From Morchella semilibera (taxonomy: Eukaryota > Ascomycota > Pezizomycetes > Pezizales > Morchellaceae): DNA of 64,000 nucleotides. Position 1 is the stretch's first letter; each line of letters begins with the position of its first letter. The notes beneath the pieces are model-generated. The model had not been told where the DNA came from. It ran no database searches and worked only from the letters and a program-made list of their open reading frames with translations. The stretch spans positions 3,308,001 through 3,372,000 of the forward strand of contig WBVU01000004.1 in NCBI GenBank assembly GCA_009192285.1, read 5' to 3'. Shown in pieces: positions 14,301 to 25,047 of this stretch. The position numbers and the translations under genes are program-made.

Positions 14301-16107
14301 GGTGGAAACTATTACATTGCAGTATCAAATCATTGCGCGCGCTTGCAGTGCTGTTTTTGCGGTACTTGAACAGCTTCACCACTTGAACCATTTCTACCAG
14401 TTTTCGTTGCAGTAAGTTGATAATATGGACAAGAGTTTATGGTTTAAAGCTAATAAATATTCATCATAGATATTTTCTCGACATATTCCATACAGTTTTA
14501 CATGATAACAAGGAGCTACAAGCTGAGAAAGATTATAATGCCCGTATCCAGATTATTCTCCGCTCACTCTTCATCACCACATACCAACGCACCTCATTAG
14601 GGCTCCTTCAGAAAGACCGTGTTACTTTAGCGATGCTCCTTGCTCAGGCATCCCCCTATAAAATGGACAAATCTCTTCTTGATAGGATCCTAGACGAAGG
14701 GCTCCCTGGAGTTGACGTTTCGACTGAAACTAACCGAAAAGAAGAGATCATGGGGCGTACATCAATGCTTCCAATTTTCAGGGACCGTATTGGTGATATT
14801 TCTTCGCAGGACTGGGAAAGGTTCTTTGAGGAGGAGATTGCCGAGAACTTCACCCCTACCATTTGGGACGAGAAATTGCCAGGTTTGTAATCATCCCCCA
14901 AATCTAGAATCGATAATTAACCTTTATTTTTTAGTGCTTGACAAAGAACTACACAAGCTTTTACTGGTCAAGCTTTTTAGAGTAGATCGATTCGTTCCTT
15001 CTGCGGAGAAATTTGTTTCTGTGGTATTTGGTAAAGAGCTCTTGGATGCCTTTGGAGACCTTAAACAGGTTGTCTCCGAAGTTTCTGCTACCACTCCCAT
15101 TGCTCTAGCCTCATCCCCTGGTTTCGACGCGAGTTACAAGGTTGATAGTTTGGTGGAGCAAGTCGGGGCAACATGTACCAACATCGCTATGGGATCCAAT
15201 GAAGGGCTTGCCACGGCAGATAAAGCGGTCAGCAATGCTGCCTCTTCTGGATCTTGGGTTCTAGTTAAGAATGTCCATCTTACTCCCGCATGGCTACAAT
15301 CCTTGGAAAAGAGACTTGACGCCCTTCGACCTCACCCGAATTTCAGGCTTTTCCTTTCCATGGAATCATCACCAAAAATACCCATAAATCTTTTGCGCGC
15401 ATCTCGGGTCCTCATGTACGAACAGCCGGCGGGTGTTCGTGCGAACATGAAGGACTCGCTACAGTCCCTCTCGATGCGTCCAGCAAAACAGCAGCCAATA
15501 GAAAAGGCCAGGGTCTACCTACTTCTCTCCTTTTTACACGCGGTTGTGCAGGAGAGGCTTCGTTATGCTCCCAATCTTGGCTGGAAAGGATGGTGGGAAT
15601 TCAATGATAGTGATGTAAGCTTTAGTCCTCAAAGCCTTAAGTCAAAAGCTAACAACTTCGTAGTACGAATGTTCTGCCCATATCATTGATACTTGGGTTG
15701 ATCATGTCGCAGCTGGTCGAACAAATGTCGCACCTACAAAACTCCCCTGGGACATGATTCGTACACTTATCACAGAAACCTACGGCGGAAAAATTGATGA
15801 CGAGGGTGATTTTAGTCGTCTTGGCCAACTTGTCAAATCTGTCTTTACCCCTGATGCTTTCAATACCGACTTCAAGTTGGTTGATATTGTTGAAAATCCC
15901 CTTTATGTTCCGGAGGGAATCGGCATGCCAGAGTTCATACAATGGGTCAACTCCTTGCCAGAGAGGGAGCCACCGACATACTTGGGGCTACCGGCAAATG
16001 CGGAGAAATTGCTATTGGTTGGTCACGGAAAAGCTATGATCGAAAATTTGGACACTATTACAAATATGCTAGAAGAAGGGGAACAGGTCATGGCAGATGC
16101 AGCGTAG
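2387..16107 (+). CDS. cytoplasmic dynein 1 heavy chain
   Basis: Twelve exons: 2387-2678, 2761-3191, 3245-3575, 3652-5840, 5890-7200, 7254-9268, 9318-9773, 9831-11694, 11749-14411, 14470-14882, 14935-15614, 15664-16107. They sum to 13,089 nt (4,362 aa), the usual size for fungal dynein heavy chains such as A. nidulans nudA. The N-terminal half is the tail and linker. The motor has four P-loops: AAA1 [10 protein letters not shown] (about residue 1952) with Walker [14 protein letters not shown]2 [10 protein letters not shown] (about 2249), AAA3 [10 protein letters not shown] (about 2615) and AAA4 GVSGSGKTTL (about 2957, split by an intron). A coiled-coil stalk follows, with the microtubule-binding tip starting near [13 protein letters not shown] (about 3330), then AAA5, AAA6 and the C-terminal domain. 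The protein is a minus-end-directed motor moving nuclei, vesicles and endosomes. No frameshift or missing catalytic residue was seen over 13 kb. The start is chosen because the first exon matches the family N-terminus. Confidence 0.97.
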
Positions 16108-16772
16108 TTATTTTTCTTTTATTTCTTTTGTTCGCATGAATATTTTTTGTAGGATAGTATAGCAGTTTTCTTAACATGGCGTGTTTTTTTCTTTTCAGCG
16201 CTATTACATGTTGGACTGAAGATATAGGGTTTTTTTTCGGATTTTGAATTACACATCTAGAGAAATAATAATGTGATATCTATTATCAAATATCGGCTAC
16301 CTTCATCGATCGTCACTCGAATCCTTCTGTTGGTTGAGGTACTGGGGCCAATGATAGGGCAGTGAACAATACGAGACCTGCCGACTAATTGGCTAAGTAC
16401 AATAAAGATCATAAATACATATATGAGAATTACTGCATCCTGACATGTATACCAAAACAATATCTTAAGGACTTGACTGTTCCCCGGTATTGACCTAAAG
16501 TGATCGCATATCCTCCTGGTTCGGAAGTTACCTTACACCTTTGTTGCTAGGCTACTTATTAAACGGTTAACGCGTTCTATTAACTGTTCCACAGTACTAC
16601 GCGGCCACATTTTATACTCCGTATGAGAGAAATGCACAATCAAGAGATGCCGACCTTTCTTCTTGGTAAAAGGAAATTTATTTGCACAATTACTTTTGTT
16701 CCCCAAATTCCAAATGATACTGGTAAAAAAAAAGAAATATGGTACAGCCACCAACAAGCTCCAGCTTTACAA
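16108..16772. other. convergent 3' intergenic region (dynein / BRX1)
   Basis: Presumed 3' UTRs of two converging genes. It is T-rich just after the dynein stop (16110-16240). No gene or repeat is supported. Confidence 0.5.
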
Positions 16773-17799
16773 CTAAGCAAACAAAATCGATTCATCCAGC
16801 TCCCCTTTTGGTCGACCTGGCTCGAGCCCCAATTCACCCCTCTTCGTCTCTAGCCTTTGCTTCTCCTCAGTTCTCGAGTTATATTTCTGGGCTTTCCTGT
16901 TTCTAATTTCCGAACGGACGGCATTCGGCGACACAAACTCCTTGTTCTCATAAATTACCGGCCCACCAAAAGAACCCTCAAGGATGATGATTGGTGTCAT
17001 CACAAAACGGGGACCAATTTCGACAAGTGAGAGTTCTGTTTGCTCTGATGGTTTTTTGGATTTAGGTTTATCGGCAGCGTCTGCATCGTCGGTTTTTTTT
17101 GCAGCTTCGACCTCCGATACTTGGTAGTTCCTGAACCAGATCTTTCCATCGGCAATTGTAAAACTGAGGACATGATCGATGAAAGGTTTACTCTTCCTAG
17201 CTCCTTTAGGAACACCGAAGATATGGAGAAGGACTTCCTTTATCAGTTTCATAGCGGGTGTCTTGTCAAAGGTTGCGTCAAAGCTGAGAATTGGTCGAGA
17301 ACCCTTCAGGGCATTCCCGGTAAAATGGAGCTCCTCCATTGTGTGCACTACAAGACTTAGCAAACTAGCTTCAAAAAATTGACTCAATGGAATGGACAAA
17401 ATACAGTTCTGTATGTGAAGCTTGATACAAGGTCCATTTGGCGCTTTGCTCATCCACATGTAAAGATCCTGTCGTTTCCGCGCTTCAAAAAAGAGAACGT
17501 TGTTGCAGTTGTACAGGTCTGCAATCTCATTCAAGTGGTAGAGCTTTGACTTCGTGTCTAGTTTGGCGTCTTTACGGCCATGGGGGAGCATAGCGACCAA
17601 GTCGTTAAGAAGATGGCGATGTCTAGATATCTTGTTGGCACCCAGATAAAAGAAAGGTGCCCAGCAGAAGCAATACATACCTATAAGTTACTCCACGAGA
17701 AGTCAAGACCAGAACCCTCTGCTTGTTCTTTTTGGTACCATCTTGTTCTTTGGGAATTTTAGCGCCAGTCTTAGAAACGGATTTATAAACGGATGCCAT
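16773..17799 (-). CDS. BRX1: Ribosome biogenesis protein BRX1 (Brix domain)
   Basis: Exons on the minus strand: 17799-17681, 17622-17405, 17347-16773 (912 nt, 303 aa; yeast Brx1 is about 290 aa). The protein begins MASVYKSVSKTG and carries the Brix-domain signature: RVLVLTSRGVTYRHRHLLND, LLPHGRKDAKLDTKSKL, LYNCNNVLFFEARKRQDLY, HTMEELHFTGNALKGSRPIL and FGVPKGARKSKPFIDHVLSF. The second intron (57 nt, 17348-17404) keeps the frame open, but the family sequence QNLHTMEELHF appears only after splicing. Brx1 acts in the nucleolus in early 60S subunit assembly, with Ebp2. The tail is basic. The gene converges with dynein. Confidence 0.95.
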
Positions 17800-18450
17800 T
17801 ACGAGAAATTGGGCGGGTTTGTGCTGTAAGATTGTGGTAGATGAACTGCACACGGTCAATGGGTATTTTTTACGACAGGGTTCAGGTATGGCCGGGTAAC
17901 CTTGGCAAATATGGGGCTTATGTAAATATATACCCGGGGGTCCCGAAAACGACTGACCTTAGTTACATGTACCTACCTTTTTATTGAGGCTTCGTTGAGG
18001 CCAAAATTGGGTCGCGCGTGGTTTAAATTGTGAGTCGTAAGTTGAGCCGTTGCATCATTTTAGAACCCCTCTCCCCCAATTAACCCTCCGTCGCTCCCAG
18101 CGGTCCGGAAGTTGTAAAACCGTTTGGCAAGTGCAACCATAACTAGAAAGCAGCAAATTTGGAAAAAGCTCTCTGAAATCCCAATCAACTATATCAGACA
18201 CCAGCCCTAGAACCATCTTTTGCAGACTTAGAAGGACTATTGGGCCAGATTTGCTGTAGGGTTTCATGCGGTTAGGCTATAGTTTGCTATCCTACATTGT
18301 ATCTCTTGATGAACATTGGATCAATAAGTATACATCTCAGTACTATGTATTAATACCCAGGGGAGTGACATTTCTTAATTTCTATCCCAATTTGTCGAGG
18401 TGAGAGTCCTAAAAATTATATTTAGACATTTTTTTTTACCGAAATGATAT
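17800..18450. other. intergenic region upstream of BRX1
   Basis: The BRX1 promoter should lie here, with the upstream flank of the first tRNA-Phe. No ORF with recognisable features was seen. Confidence 0.4.
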
Positions 18451-18456
18451 GCGCTA

Positions 18457-18487
<31 letters not shown>

Positions 18488-18538
18488 TGTTCAGTCAAGT
18501 TAATCTGAAGGTCACCCGTTCGATCCGGGTTTGGCGCA
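18451..18538 (+). tRNA. tRNA-Phe (GAA), copy 1, with 15-nt intron
   Basis: The sequence folds as a tRNA: acceptor stem GCGCTAA pairs with TTGGCGC, the D arm contains AGCTCAGTTGGGAGAGC, the anticodon arm is CAGA-CTGAAGA-TCTG, the T arm has GTTCGATCC, and the discriminator base is A. The anticodon is GAA. A 15-nt intron (18488-18502) sits one base 3' of the anticodon, the canonical eukaryotic position. It contains TTCAGTC, complementary to the anticodon region GACTGAA. Spliced length is 73 nt. A T-run follows at 18543 as a likely Pol III terminator. Confidence 0.96.
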
Positions 18539-19924
18539 TTACATTTTTCCCCGGTAAAGTGACCCACGGTCACTATAATCTTTTTTACCAAGGTGCTAAA
18601 ACCAGTCAGAACACTACTTGTATCTATATTCAAGTTATGAACCCAGTACACAAGACCACATGTAAATAATTGTAGGTTTAAATGGACTACGGTGCTTGGC
18701 ACCTGGGAAAAACTCGAGATTATTACTGCGAGCCTTTATATCCTTCCTGAAATAATTGTGGCAAGGTCTAGACCACTACTGTATTATGTCATTACTGCTT
18801 CTTTGCCAAGGCAATTATTGTTATAAAAGGGCCATCGAATTCTCTCCTGTATAGGATATAAAGGATTCGTTGCCGGACTCAGGTTCCTTATTGTCTATTT
18901 CGAGTGATAATGCATGACGTCAAACTTATTTAATAATGCCGTTGGATCACCCACGTGGTTTGTATGATTAAACCCTACTAGGTACACAAATCTAACTACA
19001 TGTACTTACATACCACGCACTCTGTATCGGGGCAGTCTTACTCGCCCCCAATCCTCGATCATGTCTCGTCAGGCATCACTGTTCAACCCCAGCTTGAAAA
19101 CTGGAACACAATTTCATATCTTACAGCCTTAATGGAGCATTTGGGGAAACGTAGAACCCCCCCTTCCCAGGATGCCTCCCGCCGGTAATCAAAATTATAA
19201 TTTGAAAGAGCTCGCCCAAAGCAGAGAGGACCTTGCAAGTTATTACTATATCGATAGTGTCTTCGAAGTACATACTTACTAGGCCAATTCTCTTCGAAGT
19301 CATGCACGTCAAAGAAACCTTCAAGAGTCTAAAAAACCTCTGAAAGTGTGCTACAGACGACCCCTGACGAAACACTCTACAGATGTAGGTATGCGTAGAT
19401 CCAGCCTCGAGCTTGGGCTAGGCTGGGTGATACTTTGCGTTACAGGAACGATATGGGACTCTTTCATCATAGAGGTCACCGAGCATGATCCTCTGTGCAA
19501 GGAGGACACAAGAATACATGTATTTTTGTGGGACGAGTTAGAGCATATCGATGAAATTTTTGGTACAAGGATATAATTGTGGCAGCACATTGTCACCCAA
19601 GTCTCTTTATACGTTAAAAATAATACATTCGAAGTAAAGGGAACTACAATTCACCCCTGATTCTTAGTACCTGTTTGGCTTAACTATGAGCGTGGAAATT
19701 CCCGCCCTGACGACAGCGCGCGGCCAACTTGGAGAGCTTGACTGTTTAGCTGATCTCAAATCTCTGGTATATAACCTAATATACCAAAAGGCACCCTAAA
19801 AAAAAGGCCTCCAAAGGCAGTACAGTAGTCTTATTTACGTATATCAAATTTTAAAAAGGGGTTATTATTCCCGGAAAAGGTCTTCCATAGAATACTTTTT
19901 ACTCCGGGGCAAAAGATGAACTGA
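18539..19924. other. intergenic region between tRNA-Phe copies 1 and 2
   Basis: About 1.4 kb with only short open frames and no recognised gene. ACATGT-type palindromes occur at about 18656, 18998 and 19519. No terminal repeats of a transposon were seen. Confidence 0.4.
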
Positions 19925-19975
19925 TGCGCCAAACCCGGATCGAACGGGTGACCTTCAGATTAACTTGACTGAACA

Positions 19976-20006
<31 letters not shown>

Positions 20007-20012
20007 TAGCGC
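19925..20012 (-). tRNA. tRNA-Phe (GAA), copy 2, with intron
   Basis: The reverse complement is identical over all 88 nt, intron included, to the copies at 18451 and 20104. The intron is in the same place after the anticodon GAA. A T-rich tract lies downstream on the minus strand (about 19911-19918). With copy 3 it forms a head-to-head inverted pair separated by 91 nt. Confidence 0.96.
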
Positions 20013-20103
20013 GTTTATTGTGAGCTAGTTTGAGAATTTTCCGGGACTAATTTAGTTAAATGAAAGTTTGCTCATTAATTTACATTCCATCTCAAATGCC
20101 AAT

Positions 20104-20109
20104 GCGCTA

Positions 20110-20140
<31 letters not shown>

Positions 20141-20191
20141 TGTTCAGTCAAGTTAATCTGAAGGTCACCCGTTCGATCCGGGTTTGGCGCA
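20104..20191 (+). tRNA. tRNA-Phe (GAA), copy 3, with intron
   Basis: All 88 nt are identical to copy 1, including the 15-nt intron complementary to the anticodon arm. A TTTT stretch follows at about 20203-20206. Flanking sequence is not shared with copy 1, so the duplicated unit appears to be the tRNA itself. Confidence 0.96.
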
Positions 20192-20701
20192 CTAATTTAT
20201 CCTTTTGCTACTTTCCACCTGCGTAGGCCCTCTTTAGATTTAGTTGAGGAGCCATTGGACCCTTGTTCTAAAGTGTCCTCTCTAGAAATCTAAATAAGGA
20301 GTCGTTATATAAGGTTTAATAGAGACTTTCTTTTTTTGAAGCAGGAGGAAGAGGCCTAGATAAACGTTTAAATCCTCCGTGTTTCGATATATAAAGGTGA
20401 GAGGATGCAGATACATGTACTGTAGACATGCGCCCCCACGCCTTTTGAGACATGTATGTAACAGTAACACCACCCCCCCCCCCCCCCGGCTCGGCGTACA
20501 CCATTCAGAGCCCAAGCAGTGTCCACGTGCCCGAGTGCATTGCCATGATGCGGATCTCCCTGCCCAGACGGCGAGTCCGCGTAAAAAGCTTATTTTGTCT
20601 TGTCAGTTATTATTTACGGTCTGGCATCCTTTCAACCATCTCTATTTTCTGGAGACTCCTCATTCCCCCGACTCTCTCTCTCCAACCCCCAAACCGTTAC
20701 G
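20192..20701. promoter_or_regulatory. upstream region of the GNAT gene, with C-homopolymer
   Basis: Contains a run of about 16 C at 20472-20487 and a pyrimidine-rich leader at about 20630-20695 just before the GNAT start. No other gene is supported. Frames through the C-run are low complexity. Confidence 0.4.
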
Positions 20702-21429
20702 ATGACTTCACAATCCACCGAGTCGGAGCCAGTACCGGAATTGAATATCTCGACCACCACCTCCGAAGATGAGCTGCTTGCGGGCCACAAGCTCATCACC
20801 GATTCGGTTGCGCAACAGCGTGCCACGATGGTACGCTCACTGCTGTATGGGCAGCCTCATCTCACGATTCCACCGTATATTCTCCTGCTCGCGTGGTTGT
20901 GCTCGAATAACAATATCGCAACTGCGATACTGTTCTGCGCGGGTTGTACCATCGCCATCTTGAGTGCCGCCGGAAGATTTACGGATGGGTATATTGCTGA
21001 GGCAGAGAAGCTAGCGAGCAAGCGCGGGTTTCAGATGATTATGAAGACCGAGGGACATGAGGTTGTAGTTGCGAGGTGGGGCCCGGAGAAGGAGGTAATT
21101 GGTGTTGCTGTGGTAGATGTTGGGAAAGAACACGGAGTTTTGAAGGCATTGGCAGTAAGATTGAGGTATCGCAAGCGAGGTGTTGGAAGGGGGCTCCTGG
21201 AAGAAGCAGTAAGAGTTGTGAGGGCAAAAATTGGGGCGGAAGCACCGGTGATATTTGCAGATCATCATCCAAGTGAGTTATCTGAATCGATCACTTTCTA
21301 GGCTGAGCTAATAGTTTTTCTTGCTTAGACTCATATAGGCTTGTTTCAGTGCCAAAGATATTTAACACCGTATTTGACAAGGAGGAGGCAAAGGTTCGTG
21401 TTATGTTGAATGATGTGGCGAAGACGTAG
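20702..21429 (+). CDS. GNAT-family N-acetyltransferase with N-terminal membrane segment
   Basis: Exons 20702-21272 and 21329-21429; the intron of 56 nt has donor GTGAGT and acceptor CTTAG (223 aa). The start is set at MTSQSTESEP, preceded by a pyrimidine-rich leader; the open frame extends further upstream without family support. A hydrophobic region (about residues 56-87, containing PYILLLAWLC and ATAILFCAGCTIAIL) suggests one or two membrane helices. The C-terminal half carries the acetyl-CoA-binding motif A in ALAVRLRYRKRGVGRGLLEE, matching the R/Q-x-x-G-x-G/A signature of GNAT enzymes. The acceptor substrate cannot be told from sequence. It converges with the DCN1-like gene. Confidence 0.8.
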
Positions 21430-21859
21430 CCACTATAGGATCCAGGTTTAAAAGCTTCTTTAGAAATAATATTGGAAACAGACTTACAGCCTAACGGCTG
21501 GACAAGCCTCACATAAGTCCTCTTTGAAATAATGGAAAGAAAATCAACCCATTCATAGATCATAATACGTGGTATCGAAAGGTTTAACGAAAGGAAAGAA
21601 ATAAGTGCCTACATTCCTTGCAGAAAATAGATGAAGGGGTAAAATAATGAGGGAAAGCAATGGAACATAAAGTATAGAAGGCCACCAATTTACGAGTTCA
21701 TAGCCCCAAGACCCATGCCCCATAGCAGAAAGAGAGCGAAATTAAAAAAAAAAAAGAAAAAAGAAAAAAAAAAAAAAAAAACTACAATGGGTGAGGGCAA
21801 AGAGCAAATCACATCTACACAATACTTTCCACTTTAAATCATCAATGGTAGTGATTACT
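21430..21859. other. convergent 3' region with A-rich tract
   Basis: Presumed 3' UTRs of the GNAT and DCN1-like genes. An A-rich tract (21743-21780, broken by G) is the only notable element. No duplicated flank was found around it, so it is not called a retroposon. Confidence 0.4.
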
Positions 21860-23089
21860 TTAAGCTTCTACTTTTTCTGCGCTTACTAAAGGATACTTTT
21901 CTTTCCTCCATGCAATGTAATTGTCCATGAGCGTAGGCCCTGTGTTGCTTCAATTAGCCTTGGGCAAAAAATTAAATGTTAAAATTTGAGAAACCTACAT
22001 GTGCTCTCTTCCTCATTAAATCCCGCAAAATCCCATGGCATGTGTTTATTGAATGGTAGAAATTGTTCGTACTGATCCCTGGTAATAACCTGCAAAGGGC
22101 TCTGGCTTAAAAATTCCACAAAAGACTTTCTATGTGGGAAATCTGTGTCTTTCTCTTCACACTCTGATGAATTTTCTTCAGGTGTCCAACTTAGAGAATA
22201 CCTATTGATGTCCAACAGGCTCGTAAATAACTCCTGTGCCACTTCAATCGCAAGATTCTTGACATCCACGGGTTTGAAGTAATTGAAACAAAAGATATAG
22301 AATGTGGTGAATGATTTGTTTGAGTGTAACGGGTAAACCTCCTTGAGAATTGAAGGTAGTTTTCGAATAAGAGCTTCGTTTGAATCGGCACTAGAGAAAC
22401 TGTCAGTATTTGGCTCGAAACCATATTGGACGAAACCTTGCCTTAATAGGCCCATCCCATACAAAAATTCCTCCTTTGAAATGATAAAAGTCTGCTTCGA
22501 TTTACATATCCAGGCAATGATATAAAATATTATGCCTTCGGTCGAGATACCGAGCTCATTTAGCCATGCTGGAATGGTATTGTAGGTGATATTTCCTGTG
22601 GATTGAGGATCTACGTGAACGCAAAAATGTTAGCCTTGTACATGTCGGTCTGTAATACGAGGTACATAAAAGGTTCCACAAAAACATACCCTCTAAGCTT
22701 TCAAACCAATTCTCACAAGTTTTAAGTGAAAACGGCTGACCAAAAACCCAAGAGTTAGAAACCCACCACCGATTCACAAACCGTGTGAGAGAACTTACTG
22801 TATTAGCCTTCTTCTTCGAAGTGGTCGTCCTTGCCTTCTTCATAGGGCTAGCAGCAGCCTTCTTCTTCGGCCCCGTTTTGGCTTTAACCCTCACCTCCGG
22901 AGTCTCCTCCGAATCCGAGTCGGATGGGAGAGGAGCCACCGTGCGCTTCCGCTTCCCAACTATGCTAGCTTTTTTTGAATCCATGGTAGCGGTGGTCTCT
23001 ATAGTGGCAACACCAGCCTTGGTTTGTGATCTTGACGATCTGGTGGGGGTTGCTACCGACGATGCCTTTGAGTTCTTCTTCGGAGGCAT
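21860..23089 (-). CDS. DCN1-like protein (defective in cullin neddylation, PONY domain)
   Basis: Exons on the minus strand: 23089-22799, 22735-22690, 22610-21999, 21939-21860 (1,029 nt, 342 aa). Residues 1-97 are basic and low in complexity (MPPKKNSKASS...), probably disordered or nuclear-targeting. No UBA domain is visible. The cullin-binding PONY domain follows: IPAWLNELGISTEGIIFY, FIISKEEFLYGMGLLRQG, LIRKLPSILKEVYPL, FYIFCFNYFKP. It ends in NEEESTWPTLMDNYIAW, which appears only after removing the last intron (21940-21998) and matches the family's C-terminal WP..L(D/M)(D/E)... block. An acidic loop insert (EENSSECEEKDTD) sits inside the domain. The family acts as a scaffold E3 co-factor promoting NEDD8 transfer to cullins. 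Confidence 0.9.
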
Positions 23090-23698
23090 ATTTGAGAGAA
23101 ACAATGATGGAAGAGTGGAATGAAGGAGTGAAGAAGTGAAGAAGGGGAGAAGGGTGAAGAGAGAAGAGAGAAGAGTAAAGAACAAGGAGATGCTAGTATA
23201 AATGTCACCTCCTAACAACCAAAAGCTAAATAAGTGACGACGGCAGCGTAAGGATGCAGATAAGTGAGGCTCAAGCAAGTGTCCGGGGACACGCTAGGTG
23301 CTGGTGGCATGTACATTATACATACAGTTACAGATAGACGCGTTGCTGCATGTATTCGCAAAGCCTTCTTTTCTGAACAGACTAGGAAGGCGTTGGTTGA
23401 CAAGAGAAATCACCAAATCGCATACAAAACGAGGCGTTGCTTTGCGAGGGAACTACATAGATATTGCCAACTGTCTATATGTACTGACGAATTAGCCAGA
23501 TAGCTCAAGATATCAAATCTCCAAAAAAGTTTTCAATCCTCACAACTTAGCCTCATATGCAGGCTCCAGCCCCAAGCCCTCAACCCTAGCGCTCGATGCT
23601 GCAGTAACCTTGCATCGTGTAACATCCATCTCGGAAGGAAGAAAACATTAATTCAGATCAGAGCCTCACCCCACTATATCCTGCTGGCACTCTCCACA
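23090..23698. promoter_or_regulatory. divergent promoter region (DCN1-like / uL11m)
   Basis: 609 bp between two start codons. The DCN1 side is purine-rich on the plus strand (23100-23190), i.e. CT-rich in the gene's own sense. No separate gene is supported. Confidence 0.5.
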
Positions 23699-24321
23699 AT
23701 GGCAAAGAAGAACATCACCGTAAACCAGATAGTCAAGTTGATTGTCGGCGCTGGCCAGGCCTCGCCCTCACCGCCTGTCGGTCCCGCTCTTGGATCCCGT
23801 GGTGTAAAGTCTATGGACTTCTGCAAGGTACCCCCCCTCTCATAGTAGCTATCTACTACCTAAGTTTACCTATACTAACAGCCCTAGGAATTCAATGCCA
23901 GAACTGCACACATCGAAACCGTAGGTTCACAGCCTTGACCTGACACTCCGGTAACTAACCTACCATAGGGAATCCCGATCCCCGCGCGTATCACAGTCCG
24001 GCCCGACCGAACCTTCTTCTTCGACCTCCGCACCCCCCCGACATCATGGCTCCTCCGGAAAGCTGCCGGAGTGCCTGAGATTAAAGGAAAGATGAAGGGC
24101 GCGCACAATCCCGGAAAGGAAACCGTGGGTGAAGTCTCACTGAAGCACATCTACGAGATTGCAAAGATCAAGAAGAGTGTAAACACCCCCCCCCCTCGTA
24201 GTATGGTAAAGAGGAATGACAAGTTACACAGGAAGAGCGCTTATCCGGGTTATCGCTGGAGGCATTAGCAAAGTGCGTTATCGGCACAGCAAAGAGCGCC
24301 GGTATCAAGGTCGTCCCATGA
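23699..24321 (+). CDS. MRPL19: Mitochondrial large-subunit ribosomal protein uL11m
   Basis: Exons 23699-23827, 23888-23920, 23969-24178 and 24232-24321 (462 nt, 153 aa). Exon 2 is only 33 nt. The protein begins [20 protein letters not shown] and has the L11 signatures [51 protein letters not shown] and [12 protein letters not shown], ending [21 protein letters not shown]11 binds 23S-type rRNA at the GTPase-associated centre. The lack of a bacterial neighbourhood and similarity to fungal mitochondrial L11 support a mitochondrial role. No classical presequence is visible, as is usual for this fungal family. Introns 1 and 3 contain C-runs very close to the donor. Confidence 0.94.
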
Positions 24322-25047
24322 TCGCACCCACGACTTTTATATGTATAATATATTCAGCCACCCCACCAATCACCAATTATCACCCGGTGAAAATTCGATT
24401 CCTTGTTTGGTCGAAGTGTGCTAGGCTTAAGTACATGTATGCAAGCCCTCCCGGGGCTGCATATGTATGTATCATTGATATCCAAACCATTTATAGATGA
24501 ATCAGGCAATTTGTAACTTCAAAGGACCTGCTCAATAAAAATACCCACCGCTCTAAGATTTTTGTACAAGTTTGCCAAAACGAAAAAGGAGAAACGGAGA
24601 TAAAAAAAATTCACTACAAAAATAGATTAAACCAAAAAAAGCCCCCCAATCCAATTGTATAAAAGAGTAATAATGAAAAGTATCAACGAAAAATAATTCC
24701 CAACAGCAAAACTACCAAATAACAGCCCTTTAGCGAGGAAGAAAGATAGAATCGAAGAAACATTCTAAGAGAAAGGAAAAGCCCCAGCCAATGGCAAACC
24801 CAAGGGATCCGTAAAAAATGACGGTAATATAACTAGGATAGTCATAATAGGTATGAAAGCAACCGAACCAGAACGAAGCAGGAAACAAAATCAAAAGAGA
24901 CCCTAGAAGAAACCCGTAATGAACTGGTGGAGGGACTGTATGAATTGCCCCCTTGTTCCATTCCATTATAAACACTTACACGCCTTAATCGATGGATGTA
25001 ACGAATACAATAGTGTACACACCCAAACGCTCTACGTCCATATAACT
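24322..25047. other. convergent 3' region (uL11m / kinase)
   Basis: Presumed 3' UTRs. A minus-strand frame at 24730-24975 could encode a small hydrophobic protein and is listed separately. The rest shows nothing recognisable. Confidence 0.4.
24730..24975 (-). CDS. possible small membrane protein (doubtful ORF)
   Basis: An 81-codon ATG frame (or 77 codons from the second ATG) rich in aromatic and aliphatic residues. It has two likely membrane stretches (GFLLGSLLILFPASFWFG and ITVIFYGSLGFAIGWGFSFL). It starts 72 nt past the kinase stop on the same strand, so it may simply lie in the kinase 3' UTR. No family is recognised. It could be chance. Confidence 0.2.
   Translation of the reverse strand: MFIMEWNKGAIHTVPPPVHYGFLLGSLLILFPASFWFGCFHTYYDYPSYITVIFYGSLGFAIGWGFSFLLECFFDSIFLPR

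Noticed and set aside
21743-21780. A-rich tract as a second retroposon tail
   Set aside because: No flanking direct repeat was found; it is more likely a simple A-rich tract in a 3' region.
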